Source: Dillenia suffruticosa
Lineage: Eukaryota; Streptophyta; Magnoliopsida; Dilleniales; Dilleniaceae
DNA: 64,000 nt
Assembly: GCA_033439265.1 (NCBI GenBank)
Contig: JAVTVX010000004.1
Coordinates: 14,025,701 to 14,089,700 of the forward strand
Reading direction: 5' to 3'
Shown here: piece by piece, positions 46,717-59,900 of the stretch
Position numbering within the stretch: the stretch's first letter is position 1
Layout of the letters: each line of letters starts with the position of its first letter
Program-made: the position numbers and the translations under genes
Notes under the pieces: generated by a model
Databases searched by the model: none
What the model was told of the DNA's origin: nothing
What the model saw: only the letters and a program-made list of their open reading frames with translations

Positions 46717-49700
46717 AATTGGTATTAAAGCCTTGTTAAAATGGCGATCAAAAGTTCAAGTATCACCTTCCAATTCTCACAACTTACCAAAACAAATTAT
46801 GATAGATGGTCACTATGGATGAAGGCCATTCTTGGGTCTCATGGCTTATAGGATATTGTAGAGAAGGGTTATAAGGAACCCGTTGATGAAAGTGCATTTA
46901 CAATAGCCTAACTAGATCTTTTGCAAAAGGCAAAGAAGATAGATCAAAGTGCTCTCTCCATCATCCATCGAGGATTGGATAACGACATGTTCAAGAAAAT
47001 TGCCAATGAAACCAAAGCAAAGGATGCATGGAATATCCTTAAAAACTCCATAGTAGGAGTTGATAAAGTGAAAAAGGTGAAACTCCAAACTCTGAGGGCT
47101 GAGTTTGAGTCAGTCTTGATGACAGAGACTGAGTCCATAACGGACTACTTCACTCATGTGTTAGCGATAGTGAATCAAAGGAAAAGGCTCAGAGAAATGG
47201 TGGATGATGTATTGGTGGTAGAAAAGATTCTACGCTCTCTCATCGCAAAATTCAATCATATAGTCATCGCAATCGAAGAGTCTAAGGACTTAGAGGCTAT
47301 GACTATTGATGAATTGAATGGTTCTTTATTAGCCCATGAAGAGAGAATGAAGCGAAGTCAACTGGAACAGGTAGAGGAGAGCAAAATTATGCTCAAGATG
47401 GCAAAATAAAAGTGTCCAAAGAGGTCGTTATAGAGGCAGAGGAAACAACCGGGAAACAATGAGCCAAAACGTGACAAAAACCAAGTTGAATGCTACTCAT
47501 GTGGCGAATTTGGACACTATTCTTGGGAGTGGCGAAGCAAGAGTGGTGATGCAGAAACAAATCTTATCGAGTATAAGGAGATTGAAGGTGAAACCCTCTT
47601 GCTCTCTCTGAGGGAAGATCCTTTAGGAGAAAATGACATATGGTACCTCGATAATGCTGCAAGCAATCATATGACAGGAGATAGGAGCAAGTTCGTGAAC
47701 TTAGCCATAAAGATGATGGGCTATGTCCAATTTGGTGATGACACAAAAGTTGAAATCGAGGGAAAGGGCTCGGTGATTTTGGCCACAAAAAATGAAGGTC
47801 ACAAAATACTGCACAATGTCAACTATATACCCAAGATGAAGAGCAACATCTTGAGTATTAGACAACTCTTAGAGAATGGACATAAAGTGACTTGGAGGGT
47901 CGCTTTCTTTGGCTCCGAGACCAAGAAGATAGACTTGTTGCCAAAGTTCGAATGACAAAAAATCGCATGTTTTTGCTCAATTTGAAGACGATGGAAGCAA
48001 AATGCTTACATGTTTGTGTCCTAGATCCTTCATGGATATGACACATGAGGTACGGACACCTCAACTTTGAAAGTATCAACCTCTAGGAGAGAAAAAATAT
48101 GGTGAATGGGATTCCCATGATAAATTATCCAAACAAGTTGTGTGAGGCATGCTTACTTGTGAAGCATCCAAGGAGGGGTTTTCCCCAAATGTCAAATTCA
48201 AGAGCCACCAAGCCGCTACAACTTTTTCATGCTGATGTATGCAAACCGATAAAGGCTCAATCTCTGGGGAACAATTCATATTTTATTATCTTCATTGATG
48301 ACTATTCATGGAAGATGTGGGTGTATTTTTTGAAAATTAAGAGCGAGACTTTTGAGGTGTTCAAAAAGTTCAAAGCTCGGTAAAGCCTTAAGGACAGATA
48401 GAGGTGGTGAGTTTACCTTTAATGAATTCAAATTTTTTTGTGAAACACATGGGATTAGACGTCCTATGACAGTGTCAAGATCACAACAACAAAACTGAGT
48501 CACTGAAAGAAAGAACAGGATGATCCTTAATATGGATAGGACAATGTTAAAGAATAAAGGCATGCCTAAGGAATTCTGGGTTGAAGCTGTTACATGTGCA
48601 GTTTATTTGTCTAATAGATCACCATCAAGGAGTTTGGAGAACAAGACTTCTCAAGAAGCATGAAGTGGAAGAAAACCAACAGTGAAACACTTGAGAGTGT
48701 TTGGATCCATTGCATACGTTCATGTGCCGGAGTAGGAGAGGACAAAGCTTGATGATAGGAGTAAAAAGATGGTTTTATTGGGTATGCTGAAAATACAAAA
48801 GGGTACAAGTGTTTTGACCCTAACAGCAAAAAATTGAGAGTAAGCAGAGATGTGAAGTTTGAAGAAAGCGCTTCATGGGATTGGAGCACCAAAATGGAGA
48901 GAAATATGAATTTCTTCCTTATTTGGGAGAAGAAGAGAACATGGAGCAAGAAGTCGAAGGCAAGAACACAACCCCTAATACGCCAACAAGCCCAAGTAAA
49001 CGGTCTTCAAGATTTCAAAGCATATACGACTTGTATGATACTACGAAAGAATAGACAATAAAATTTTATTTTGTCTATTATCTAACAATGAGCCGATAAC
49101 TTTCACAGAGGCTGTAAAAGAGAAAAATGGGTACAAGCCATGGAGGAAGAAATTCTCTCAATCAAGAAAAATAACATATGGGAATTTGCAACACTTCTTA
49201 GTGGTCATAGTGCAATTGGGGTAAAATGGGTGTACAAGACAAAGAAAAATGCCAATAGAAAGGCAAGGCTGGTCACAAAAGGGTACAAACAACAATATGG
49301 TGTGAATTATGAAGAAGTGTTTGCTCCAGTTGCTCGATTGGAGACAATATGATTGATATCGCCTTTGCAGCACAAAAACAGTGGACTATTCATTAGGTGG
49401 ATGTAAAATCCACGTTTCTGAATGGTTCTCTTGAAGAAGAAGTGTACGTGGACCAACCAGAAGGATTTACTACAAAAGGCCATGAAGACAAGATGCTAAG
49501 GCTAAAAAAGGCCTTATATGGACTCAAATAGGCACCAAGATCTTGGTACAGTCATCTTGATAAGTACCTTCAAGAGAATGGATTCTCTAGATGCATTCAT
49601 GAGTATACACTTTATGTGAAGAAAGAGAATAAAGATGTCTTGTTCATATGCATCTACGTAGATGATCTTATACTTATCGGAAACAATCCACAGATAGATG

Positions 49701-50612
49701 AAGGTTTCAAGAAGGCAATGGCCCAAGAATTTGAAATGAGTGATATAGGCCTCATGTCATATTACTTGAGGATAGAGGTGAAACAAAGGGATAATGGGAT
49801 TTTTATCTATCAAGAGGCCTATGCTAAAGAGATCATCAAGAAATTCAAGATGATGGATTGTAATCCCGTAAATACTCCAATAGCATGTGGAATAAAACTT
49901 GTCAAGAAGGATAGAGTAAAGAAAACTAATCCAACGATATTTCGGAGTCTTATTGGAAGTTTTAGGTACTTGACATATACTAGACCCGATATACTTTTTT
50001 CAGTTAGAGTAGTAAGCCGATTTATGGAATGTCCAAGTGGAGAACACATGAAGGCAGCAAAAAGAATTCTTAGATTTCTCAAAGGTACTCGTGATTATGG
50101 ATTATTTTATTCAACAATAGAAAATCCTAAATTAAAAGGGTCCTGTAATAGTGATTATGCCGGTGATATTGAAGATCAGAAGAGTACTACTAGGTTTGTA
50201 TTTTATTTAGGAAATAATGCAATTTTATGAAGTTCAAAGAAACAACTCATAGTGACACTGTCAACATGTGAATTGAAGTATGTAGTAGCAATTGCCGGTG
50301 CGTGTCATGTATATGGCTAAGGAGACTGCTAAGAGAACTTCATTTTGAAGAACAAAATCGAATCAAAATCATGATAGATAACAAGTTAGCTATGGCTCTA
50401 GCAAAAAACTCGATGTTTCATGAACAAAGTAAGCATATTGATGTAAGATTTCATTTTATCCGAGAGTGCATTGCAAACAAGGAGATCAAGACAGAATATA
50501 TGAAGACTCAAGAACAAATTGCTGATCTCTTCACAAAACCCCTCAAGTACAATAGATTTCAAAATCTAAGAGAGATGGTTGGACTTATGAGAATGTCAAG
50601 TTTATGGGGGGG

Positions 50613-51143
50613 TGTTGGAAATGATTAAACTTGAAGACATGGCTTGAAGGGACAGGCCACTGCACGAGCCAGCATACACCAAACCTCAAGCCAGGGTGCC
50701 ACAGCCTAATGCCCTAGCACAATAGACCAATACCAGCGCATAGTGTAACGATGCAGCAACGAGAAGTTTATGAGTCACCCATATAATAACAACTATAATA
50801 AATATGTATTCATTAGAATATATGAAAAGTCATGTAATCATTCAAATAGTTATTGCTATTTAGTGTTAGTTAATGTTAGCTATTGGGAGTTATTTGGATT
50901 TATTAGTTATTATTAGGTATTATGAATGCTTGATGGAGAAGTAATGTAAGAGACTCTTGAACTCCCAACCCTTTCCTATAAATAGGGGGTCCTCCTTTGT
51001 AAAGTAGAGAGCAAATTGAGATAATCCTTGTGTGAAGAGAAATACAATTCCTCTATTCTTCTATCTTTTGAGAGTGAAAGTTTAGTTATATTACTTTGTA
51101 TTTGTTTTTTTCTCACCACGCTAACCACCTTCTGCGCCCAACA
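50613..51143 (+). repeat. 3' LTR of the copia fossil
   Basis: It runs from TGTTGGAAATG to CGCCCAACA and matches the 5' LTR throughout, with CCTATAAATAGGGG at the equivalent place. Confidence 0.92.
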
Positions 51144-51728
51144 ATTAAAAGGACTTCGCGGTCACCAGTGGTCATGTTCATATTATAATGGGAGGTGGAA
51201 GGTTCAAATGATTAACATGGCCGAATAAGGTACACAAACATGTATAAGCAAAGGGTTTTATTGCATTCTTCATGTAAAATTAAGTTTTTTTTCCTCTTTC
51301 CTTTTGCGGGATGCTAACTACTAAAGTCTCACGAAGATAGAATGGGTGGTTGAAAAAATAAATAAGTAAAAGAATCTAAAGGATGCTACAGAATGTAGCC
51401 CGACCATGCCAGCACAATTGTATCAACAATTAGAGGAAACCCGTTCCTCCCTCCACGATTTCCTTTATGAGGCCTCTGCAGCAGATTGTCAATCCACCAA
51501 TTTAACCGCCATGACCAAATCAATAAGGGGCACTAGTGCACCGGATATTGAGTACATGGTCCATAGACCCTACATTAAAGAAGCACGTGGATTATTAAAA
51601 AAAAAAATTCCAACATTAACTTAATAAATAAATAAGACTTAGTAGGAGCTAAGATTAAAAACGAGAAGAAGAGCAATGCCTGGATCATAATAGTGAGATT
51701 ATAACTTGACAGAAAACAAAGAACATGA
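51144..51728. other. Intergenic DNA between two copia fossils
   Basis: No clear gene is seen. A 72-codon + strand frame at 51406-51624 (MPAQLYQQLEETRSSLHDFL and on) is not recognised and has no adjoining exon. Confidence 0.4.
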
Positions 51729-51914
51729 TTAGAAAGTATCCAGAAGCTCTCTTAGAAGAAATGACACCCTATCACTCCTATTGATTTTCCTCAAATTTCT
51801 CCTATCCTCTGTCCAAGGAATGTTGAACCATGTTGGAATAGAGCTCGGAGAAGCATGCATTCCACTCTCACAAAAATCAAATGGAACCGCAACAAAACTT
51901 TGGCCAGTCTGCAA
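51729..51914 (-). pseudogene. Exon-like fragment of an unidentified gene
   Basis: On the - strand, a possible acceptor (GATTGCAG) is followed by TGQSFVAVPFDFCESGMHAS, then IPTWFNIPWTEDRRNLRKIN, SFLLRELLDTF and a stop. The residue composition is that of a real protein, and the frame would suit a last exon. No upstream exon is seen on the right, where an LTR element begins. It may be a captured or displaced gene piece; the function is unknown. Confidence 0.35.
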
Positions 51915-51929
51915 TCAACACAACATATG

Positions 51930-53032
51930 CACATCAATCAATTGAATTACACACGTCGACCAATTTGTTGCTTGAACACGAACATGTCGATACATTAAAA
52001 TGACCTGTCGACCTACCCTTCACAAAGTCTGAAGCATTACACATCAACATAACTAAAAATTTGTCTATACATATGACCACATTGACCAATTAAAAATCAC
52101 ATGCCCACCAATTTTGTTTAGTACAGCTCCTTGTCGATCTGGAATAGTATCTTGTCGACCTATTCACATAGAAATACACTAGAAATGATTCAAATTCAAA
52201 TCGATATCCTCATCAAGTTTGTTGACCTGTGTGTACCAGAAATTAGATCTGAAAAATAATTTTGAATTTAACGGACTCCTTATTTTTTTGATTTCTGAAA
52301 TATTTCATTTTCTATCAAAACTAACGTTCAAATGTAGTACAAACAATTTCTGATTGGCCTATTTAAAAGAGACACCAGTAAAAGGAATGAAGACTCAGCA
52401 CGAACGAAGGAACAATAGCAAAAGCTTTAATGACGGAAATTAAATGCCTAACATTCGGACGCAACAACTATCTCCAACCCTCAACGGATTTAATTCAAAG
52501 CCTTAATAAATACCGGGAAGCAAAGAGGATTACAAGACTTATGAAATAGACGAAACACAACAACTTGAACTAAAAACTCTATTGAATACTTTCATCTCTG
52601 TGCATTTAAAGTTTGAAACTGTATTAAGTATCTTATTTAATTTTTCATATTATTAAATCCGAGGAAAACAAGTCTCAATTCTTGACATTCATTTCATAGA
52701 TTAAGTCAAGTGTTAAAAACTAAAAAGTGTGTGACATTGCCTTAATTCTAGATAAGTCAAAATTCAGTCTGAGTAAAATTGAATAGTAGTATTCAGACGT
52801 AATACTGTATGAGGTTGACTTGAACCTGTAATCAAGTTTGTAAACTAAACATTTAGTAGAAAATTCAGGGGGAATCTGGGAGTGGACGTACACCGGATTT
52901 GATAGAACCATTATAAAAAATTTTTTGTGTCCTCTTTATTTGTTTTTAATTTACTGTTATATTATTTTAAGGTTTAAAAAATCTTCAAAAAGTCCATATT
53001 CAACTATTCACCCCCTCTCTAGTTAAATAACA
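51930..53032 (+). repeat. 5' LTR of the SIRE-like fossil (left limit uncertain)
   Basis: The right end CTAGTTAAATAACA abuts the primer-binding site. A TATA-like CCTATTTAAAAGAG lies at about 52360. The left limit is set only by the unrelated open frame ending at 51914, so it may be off by tens of bases or more. No partner LTR was found in the window. Confidence 0.5.
51950..52225. repeat. GTCGAC-rich stretch in the SIRE-like 5' LTR region
   Basis: GTCGACC, GTCGATC or close variants recur about six times at irregular 30-100 base spacing. The same motif recurs at 58535-58840 in this element. Confidence 0.5.
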
Positions 53033-53075
53033 ATTGGTATCGGAGTGGGTGTGTTGTTAAAAAGTCTAACAGCTA

Positions 53076-53267
53076 CCAACGCTTCGTTGGTCTAGTGGGA
53101 AGGACACTAACACCCCATACCAAGAACCGAATTTTGAGTTTTGGTAGTGGCAAAAACAACGTTGGGAGAGTTTCCTCCCGATTGGGACCCAATAGCAATT
53201 TGGTCGAGATTAGTTGGAGCAAACCTCCAGATATTCGGCGGTGGACCAAGTCCAGGGGATAAAAAAA
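53076..53267 (+). mobile_element. tRNA-derived SINE inserted in the SIRE-like leader
   Basis: The body begins CCAACGCTTCGTTGGTCTAG. TGGTCTAGTGG fits the pol III A box exactly, and an A run of nine ends the body at about 53269. The flanks repeat AAAGTCTAACAGCTA (53061-53075) and AAGGTCTAACGGCTA (53268-53282), a 13 of 15 match. The insertion therefore postdates the copia element, as it sits between its primer-binding site and gag. The start resembles that of the minus-strand SINE at 43781-43978, so both may belong to one family. Confidence 0.75.
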
Positions 53268-56200
53268 AAGGTCTAACGGCTAAATAGCAATCAACGGAGA
53301 CAACGTACCAGTTGAAACTTGCTCAACTAACCGTGTACCATTCTTTAATGGAAGCAACTTCAACTATTGGAAACAAAAGATGCGCAACTTTATCATTACA
53401 CAGGACCTAAATGCCTGGGAAATTATTGAAAAAGAAGTTGAATTCCCTACTGAAAAGATAGATGGAGTTCGTGTGCCGGTAAAAATGAAAAACATGACTG
53501 TGAAACAAAGAAAGTCTATCAAGCCAATTGCAAAGCTATCAATCTTCTTCATCTTGCATTGAGCGTTAACGAATACAATCGAATCTCATCATGCATAACA
53601 GCAAAGGAAATTTGGGAGAGACTCGAAACTACCTATGAAGGGACTGATCAAGTTCGCAAGAGCAAGATCAGACTGCTGAAGCAAGAGTATGAAGTTTTTG
53701 AAATGAAGGACGAAAAAACTATCAGTGAGATGATCACACGATTCAACAAAATAACAAATGAGCTTAGGCTACTTGGAAAAGAAATTGCTCAAGAAGATAT
53801 GGTGGATAAAATTCTAAAAAGTCTACCAAAGTCTTAGGAGTCTAAGGTGACAGCAATTGAGAAATCTAAAAATCTTGAGACTTTGACAATGGATGAGCTG
53901 TAAGATCTTTAATAACCCATAAGATGAAACTGAATGTGAAAGAGCCTACTAAAGAAGAAAGAGGCAAAGGAGTAGCATTAAAGGTAGACAATGAGGAAAG
54001 CACGTCAAGTTCAGAAGAAGAAGAAGAAGATGAAGAGGATAAAGCTCCTCTAGCAAGAAAATTCAGAGAGTTCATGATAAAGAGAAGGAACAAGAACAAA
54101 TCCTTTTTCAAAAACCCAGAAAAGAAGGAAGAAATTAAGTGTTTTGAATGTAAAAGGCTAGAACATATAAAAGCTGACTGTCATTCTCTCAAAAAGGATG
54201 AAAAGAAGTACAAAAAGGACAGAAAAAAAAAGAAAAAGAAAAATGTGCTGGCTACATGAAGTGATGAAAACTCAAGTTCAAGTGATGAAAAGCAAAATAA
54301 GGAATAAGCCAACGTCTGTTTTATGGCAAATAAAGAACTCTCATACAATAAGCTAAATTCTACATTATATTCATCTTGTTTTGACTTTTCTAATTTTGAA
54401 AATAATTTCACCATAAAAGAATTACGTGAAGCACTACTAGAAGTATTAAAGGAATTGAAGAAATCAACGACGAAAAATAATTTATTAAAGAAAAATCTAG
54501 CTGAAAATATTAAAATTCTAGAAAAATAAAAAAACTGAAATAAAACACTAAGAAAGAAAAGTACTGAACAGGAACATAAAGTAATTGAATTTGAAGAAAA
54601 ATTGAAAGATAAATATCTAGATGAGGACAGGAAGGAGTTAACGAATGAAAATACTGTTTTAAGAAAATAACTAGATGAATTGAAAGAAAAAAACAATAGA
54701 TTGAACACCATCTTAATGAAATTCATCTCAGGGCAAGAAAACCTAGATGTCATGTTAGAAGCACAAAGAACTATATTTGACAAAACCGGATTAGGATACA
54801 ATCTAAAACAAACACAAAAGAGGTTATATACATTCTTTGTGCCAAGTCCTGAGAATGATAAATTTGAGAGATGTCACACTTGTCTAAAAATTAGACATAA
54901 TTCAAAAGTATGTAAACTAAGAAACCAAATTTCAGACTACACTAAAAATCCAAACATGATAAATGGATATTGCACGTATTGCATGAAGATAGGACACTCA
55001 ATTCAAAATTACTGGTTCCAAAACTTCTCAAAAATAACCTTAAAATGGATCCCCAAAAATAAATTTAAAGCTAACTCATCCGGACCAAAAAAGATATGGG
55101 TACCAAAGGCAAAAGTGTGATTGTTCTTCGCTGCAGGTGTGTTTAAAATCAAGAGAATCTCCCGACAAGTCTACGTGGTGCATAGATAGTGGATGCTCAA
55201 AACATATGACCAGAAATGTATAAAAATTCTCTTTCCTTGAAAGCAAGAAAGGAGGAAATGTTACATTCGGAGACAATTCAAAAGGAAAAATCATCGGAAT
55301 AGACAATATAGGAGATAACTCATCCGACTCTCAAATTCATAATGTGTTTCTTGTTTCTGAACTAAAATTTAACTTATTGAGTGTTAGCGAATTATGTGAC
55401 AAAGGATATTTTGTGTTATTTGAAGCTGATACATACTCCATTATTGATAAATCTTCTGGATCTATAAATTTTACTAGTCATAGAAAAGTAAACATATATG
55501 TAATTGATCTAAATCTCTTAAGAACCCTCAAATGAATCATGTATAGTTGCTGTAAATAAAACTTCTCCATGGCTATGGTATAGAAAATTAGGATACGCTA
55601 ACATGAACACAATTTCAAAATTAGTTAAAAAAGATATGGTTAAGGGTCATCCAAAATTAAAATTTGAAAAGAACAAATTGTGTGATGCATGTATGAAAGG
55701 AAAGTAAACAAAAACATCTTTTAAATCTAAAAATTGTGTCAACAGGAAGTCCTCTAGAGGTTATTCATATTGATTTGTTTGGACCTACTAGAACACAGAG
55801 TCTATGAGGAAAATTTTATGGGTTCGTAATCATTGATGATTATTCTAAATTCACATGAGTTTTGTTTTTTGTCAAAAAAGAAGAACCTAGTGAGACATTC
55901 ATAAAATTGTGCAAGAAAATTCAAAATGAGAAGGAAATGCCCATTAAGAGCATTAGAAGTGATCATGACAAGGAGTTCAAAAATAAAATCATGGTTGACT
56001 TTTGCAATCATTATAGGATTGATCATAATTTTTCAGCTCCTAGAACACCTTAACAAAATGATGTTGTTGCTGCAAATAAAGTTTATTGGTCATAAAAAAT
56101 GAAACATATATACAATTGATTTAGATCTCTTAGAACCCTCAAATGAATCATGTTTAGTTGCTGTAAATAAAAATTCTCCATGGCTATGGCAAAGAAAATT

Positions 56201-58529
56201 AGGACACGCTAACATCGACACAATTCCAAAATTCTCCATGGACACCATTATGGGATTGATCATAATTTTTCAGATCCTAGAACACCTTAACAAAATGTGA
56301 TTGCAGAAAAGAAAAATAGAACCCTCCAAAAAAATGGCTAAAACAATATTTTGTGAAAATATCTTACCTAAATTCTTTTGGGCAGAAACTGTAAGCACTG
56401 CATACTATATTTTAAATAGAGCTCAAGTGAGACTAATTCTAAAGAAAACCCCTATGAACTTTACAAGGGAAGGAACCAAATATAGCATATTTTAAAATGT
56501 TTGAATGTAAATACTTTGTCTTAAATAATTAAAAAGAAGATTTATGAAAATTTGATACCAAAAGTGATGAAAGAATTTTTCTAGATTATTCTTTAGTAAG
56601 CAAAACTTATAGAGTCTACAATAAAAGAACCATAACAGTGGAGGAGTCAATTCATATAGTGTTTGATGAAGAAAATGATCTCAATCGAAGAATATTGGAT
56701 GATAAAGAACTGCATGAGAAGTTAAATGAGATAAGTTTGTCTGATGAAGCAAACAATCAAAAAGAAGAATCAAATGAACTCACAGTGCAGGAGGAAAGAA
56801 ATGAAACACAGCAGGAGCAAGAGATCAAATACTCTCAGATTAGGAAAGATGTATATCCAAAGAACATAATTGTGAGTATTAGTTCAGAGTAAGAACCAAA
56901 TCTACAATCCACAATTAATGTGAGTATTGGCTTTTATTTCTTAGAACGAACCAAAAAACGTGAATGAAACCTTAGAAGATGAACATTGGATTATGACAAT
57001 ACAATATGAGCTGAATCAGTTTGAGAGAAATAAAGTATTGAATTTAGTGCCTAGACCTATATATCAATTAGTGATTGGAACCAAATGGGTTTTTAGAAAT
57101 AAACTTGATAAATTTGACACAATTATAAGAAATCAAGTAAGATTAGTAGCCGAAAGATACAGTCAAGAGAAATGAATTGATTACAATGAAACTTATGCAC
57201 CAGTAGCTAGATTAGAAGTTATAAGTTATAAGAATATTACTTACCTTCTCTTACTTTATGAATTTCAAAATTTACCAAATGGATGTCAAAAATGTATTTT
57301 TGAATGGTTACTTGAATGAGACAGTGTATATTGAACAAACTCCTAGATTTGAAGTTCCTAAATGTCCTGAATATGTGTACAAATTAACCGAAGTTTTGTA
57401 TGGTTTGAATCAAAATCTTAGAGTTTGGTATGAAAGATTAACCAACTTTTTGATAGAAAATGAATTTGAATGAGCGAAAATAGATGCCACTCTATTTATC
57501 AAAAAAAGAGATGATAATTTCTTGATCATACAAATATATGTAGATGACATAATATTTGGAGGAATTAGCATGAGAATGTGTGAGGAGTTTGCAGCCAAAA
57601 TGTAGGAAGAATTTGAAATGAGTATAATGAGAGAACTAAACAAATTCCTAGGACTGCAAATCAAACAATCTAAAAATGGAATCTTTATAAATCAATCAAA
57701 ATATGCAAATGATTTAATTAAAAAATTTGAATTTAGTGACTGCAAGGGAAATACAATACCAATGATCACAAATATTACACCGGACAAAGATGAAAATGAT
57801 AAATCAATTTGTCAAAAACTTCACAGAAACATGATTGGATCTTTGCTTTACCTCACTGCTTCAAAACCTGGCATACAATTCAGTGTATGTTTTTGTGCTA
57901 TATTTCAATCAGATCCCAAAAAATCCCACTTGGTTGTGGTCAAAAGAAATTTCAGATATTTAAAAGAAATCACACACTTAGAATTTTGGTATGACAGAAA
58001 CTCAAGTTTTCAATTGCATGAGTTTTGTGATGCCGACTTTACTAGATACAAAGTAGATAGAAAAAATACAAGTGTCACTTGTCAATTATTTGGAAACATG
58101 TTGATATCATAGTTTTCTAAGAAGCAAAGTAGTGTTGCTTTGTCAATGACGGAAACTGAATATATTTCAGCCGGACAATGTGTAGCACAGATCATTTAGA
58201 TCAAACACCAAATGAAGGACTATGGGTTAGATTTTGATTGTATTCCAATCAAATGTGACAACACAAGTATAATAAATTTCACAAAAAATCCGATACATCA
58301 CTAACGAACCAAACACATAGAGGTGAGATATCATTTTATTCGTAATCATGTTCTGAAAAATGAGATTATTCTTGAATACATTAATACTCAAAAACAAATT
58401 GTTGATATTCTCACTAAACCCTTCCACAAAATAGATTCTGTAAATTAAGAAGTGATTTGAGAATGATGGAATTAAAAAAATAAACATGATAGAACGAAAA
58501 ACAGAGTATTAGTTTTCTGAGTAACAGAC

Positions 58530-58850
58530 CTTAGGTTGACCAATTTATTGAAATATGTTGACAAATTAGAAAATGTACAGAAACATGTCGACCTGATGAA
58601 CGTTAGTATTATGAACCGTGTCGACCTGATCACGAACCCATACTTAGAACAAAAACTCTGAAAATGACACATCGACCCGCCTTTAATGAAGTCAACCTGA
58701 GAAGCAGCAAGAATGCGGTCGATGCCTTTCTTATTATGTTGACCCGATAATTCAAAATACTAAATAGGTCGTTGTGTACTTAAATGTGTCGACTTGAGAC
58801 ATACCTAATAGAATGCCAACAGTCGGCACATCGACCTATCTAACCCTAAT
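58530..58850. repeat. GTCGAC-rich stretch between pol and the envelope-like region
   Basis: GTCGACCTG, GTTGACC, TCGACCC and related heptamers occur about ten times in 310 bases between RNase H and the envelope-like region of the SIRE-like fossil. Confidence 0.55.
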
Positions 58851-59900
58851 TCTCAAATTTCAAACTTTTCCTCTCTCTTCCGAAACCCTAATTTCCCAAA
58901 TTCATAACCTTATTCCCCAAATCAAGAACCTAATCTCCCAAATCTTTATAAGAATCAAATGCAAATGGCTTCTAAAATGAAAATGGCTATTAAGAAAGCC
59001 ACGGAACTCTTGAAACGACCTACCAAACCGACAGGAAAGGGCACATCCTCTTCTGTGCAACCTGCGAAACCAACACCCCCTCCACCGCAAACATTCCTTC
59101 AGTTCAGCACCTATGAGTTTCAATCGATTGAATAGAGTGAACTTTACGATAGGGTGTTTTCGAAAAGGAAAGTGAATCACGATTGTTTGATTGATTGGGA
59201 GTTCTTGAAAAAAATTGGGTTCAAGTACGAAAAATATCTAATAGAGGTATGCCCTACTTCTCTTTTGAATCCTATCAAATATATCCATGAGAAAAATGTC
59301 AAATTATTTTACAACAATCTAGATGTGTCATTTGTGAAAAACCTATGGATAAAATGAGAATTACTCTAGTTGACCATTTTGTCTCATGCACATTCAAAAC
59401 CTTTGTGAATGGAAAGGAATTCAAAATGACCCCTAGGAAGATCTGTGAAGAGAATAGAATGTTATAGGTCCCTTATGAAAAGTGTGAATCATATATGAAA
59501 TCGAACTATCTGGACAATGTTAGAATTGTGTATGATGATCAGAACCTTACTGTGATAAACTCTAGTGCTACTGAACTTAGCTTTCATGAAAGAATTCTGC
59601 ATCTGATTGTCAGTCATGTATTAACATCTAGAGGAGGAAACTACACCACAATTTCAAAGGAAGATTTCTGATTAATGACCTGCATTATAAGTGGAAAGAA
59701 CGATGGTTTGCATTATATCATTCCACACTTCATGATAACAGCACATATATCTTAAAGCTCCTTGTTGCCATACGCGAATATGATCACTGACAGAAATAGA
59801 AGAATATGTAGCCCAACAAGTGGAAGAGAAAACATTGAGGTAACGAGGGGCAAGGACTTATTTAAAACAAAGTGGGTGTTGAATCTCTCTTCAGCTTATA

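Larger units (their letters stand above)
46178..51143 (+). mobile_element. Ty1/copia LTR retrotransposon fossil, both LTRs present
   Basis: LTRs lie at 46178-46716 and 50613-51143 and start TGTTGGAAATG. Target duplications read ATTAG and ATTAA. The primer-binding site TTGGTATTAAAGCC is at 46719, and the polypurine tract TTTATGGGGGGG precedes the 3' LTR. In order: gag at about 46920-47410 and knuckle VECYSCGEFGHY at about 47490. Then protease with WYLDNAASNHMTGD at about 47640, pre-integrase and integrase at about 48100-48560 (LFHADVCKPI, IIFIDDYSW), reverse transcriptase at about 49140-49730 ([20 protein letters not shown]) and RNase H to about 50600 (YTRPDILFSV, HIDVRFHFIRE, ADLFTKPL). It is broken about a dozen times. 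The LTRs differ by about 8-9 percent by eye, suggesting several million years. Confidence 0.93.
51930..59900 (+). mobile_element. Ty1/copia fossil of SIRE/Maximus type with envelope-like region
   Basis: A 5' LTR of about 1.1 kb (start uncertain, about 51930) ends at 53032, followed by the primer-binding site ATTGGTATCGGAG. In order: gag at about 53340-54260 with knuckle CFECKRLEHIKADC at about 54140. Then protease at about 55170 (WCIDSGCSKHMT), pre-integrase and integrase at about 55340-56500, reverse transcriptase at about 56950-57600 (VIGTKWVFRNKLD, YQMDVKNVFLNG, VLYGLNQNLRVWYERL, IYVDDIIFGG) and RNase H at about 57620-58440. After a noncoding stretch comes a second open region at about 58960-59700 (MASKMKMAIKKATELLKR, then DRVFSKRKVNHDCLIDWEFL). 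It resembles the envelope-like or putative plant transposon protein of the SIRE lineage. It is broken in more than a dozen places and no 3' LTR was recognised. Confidence 0.8.
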
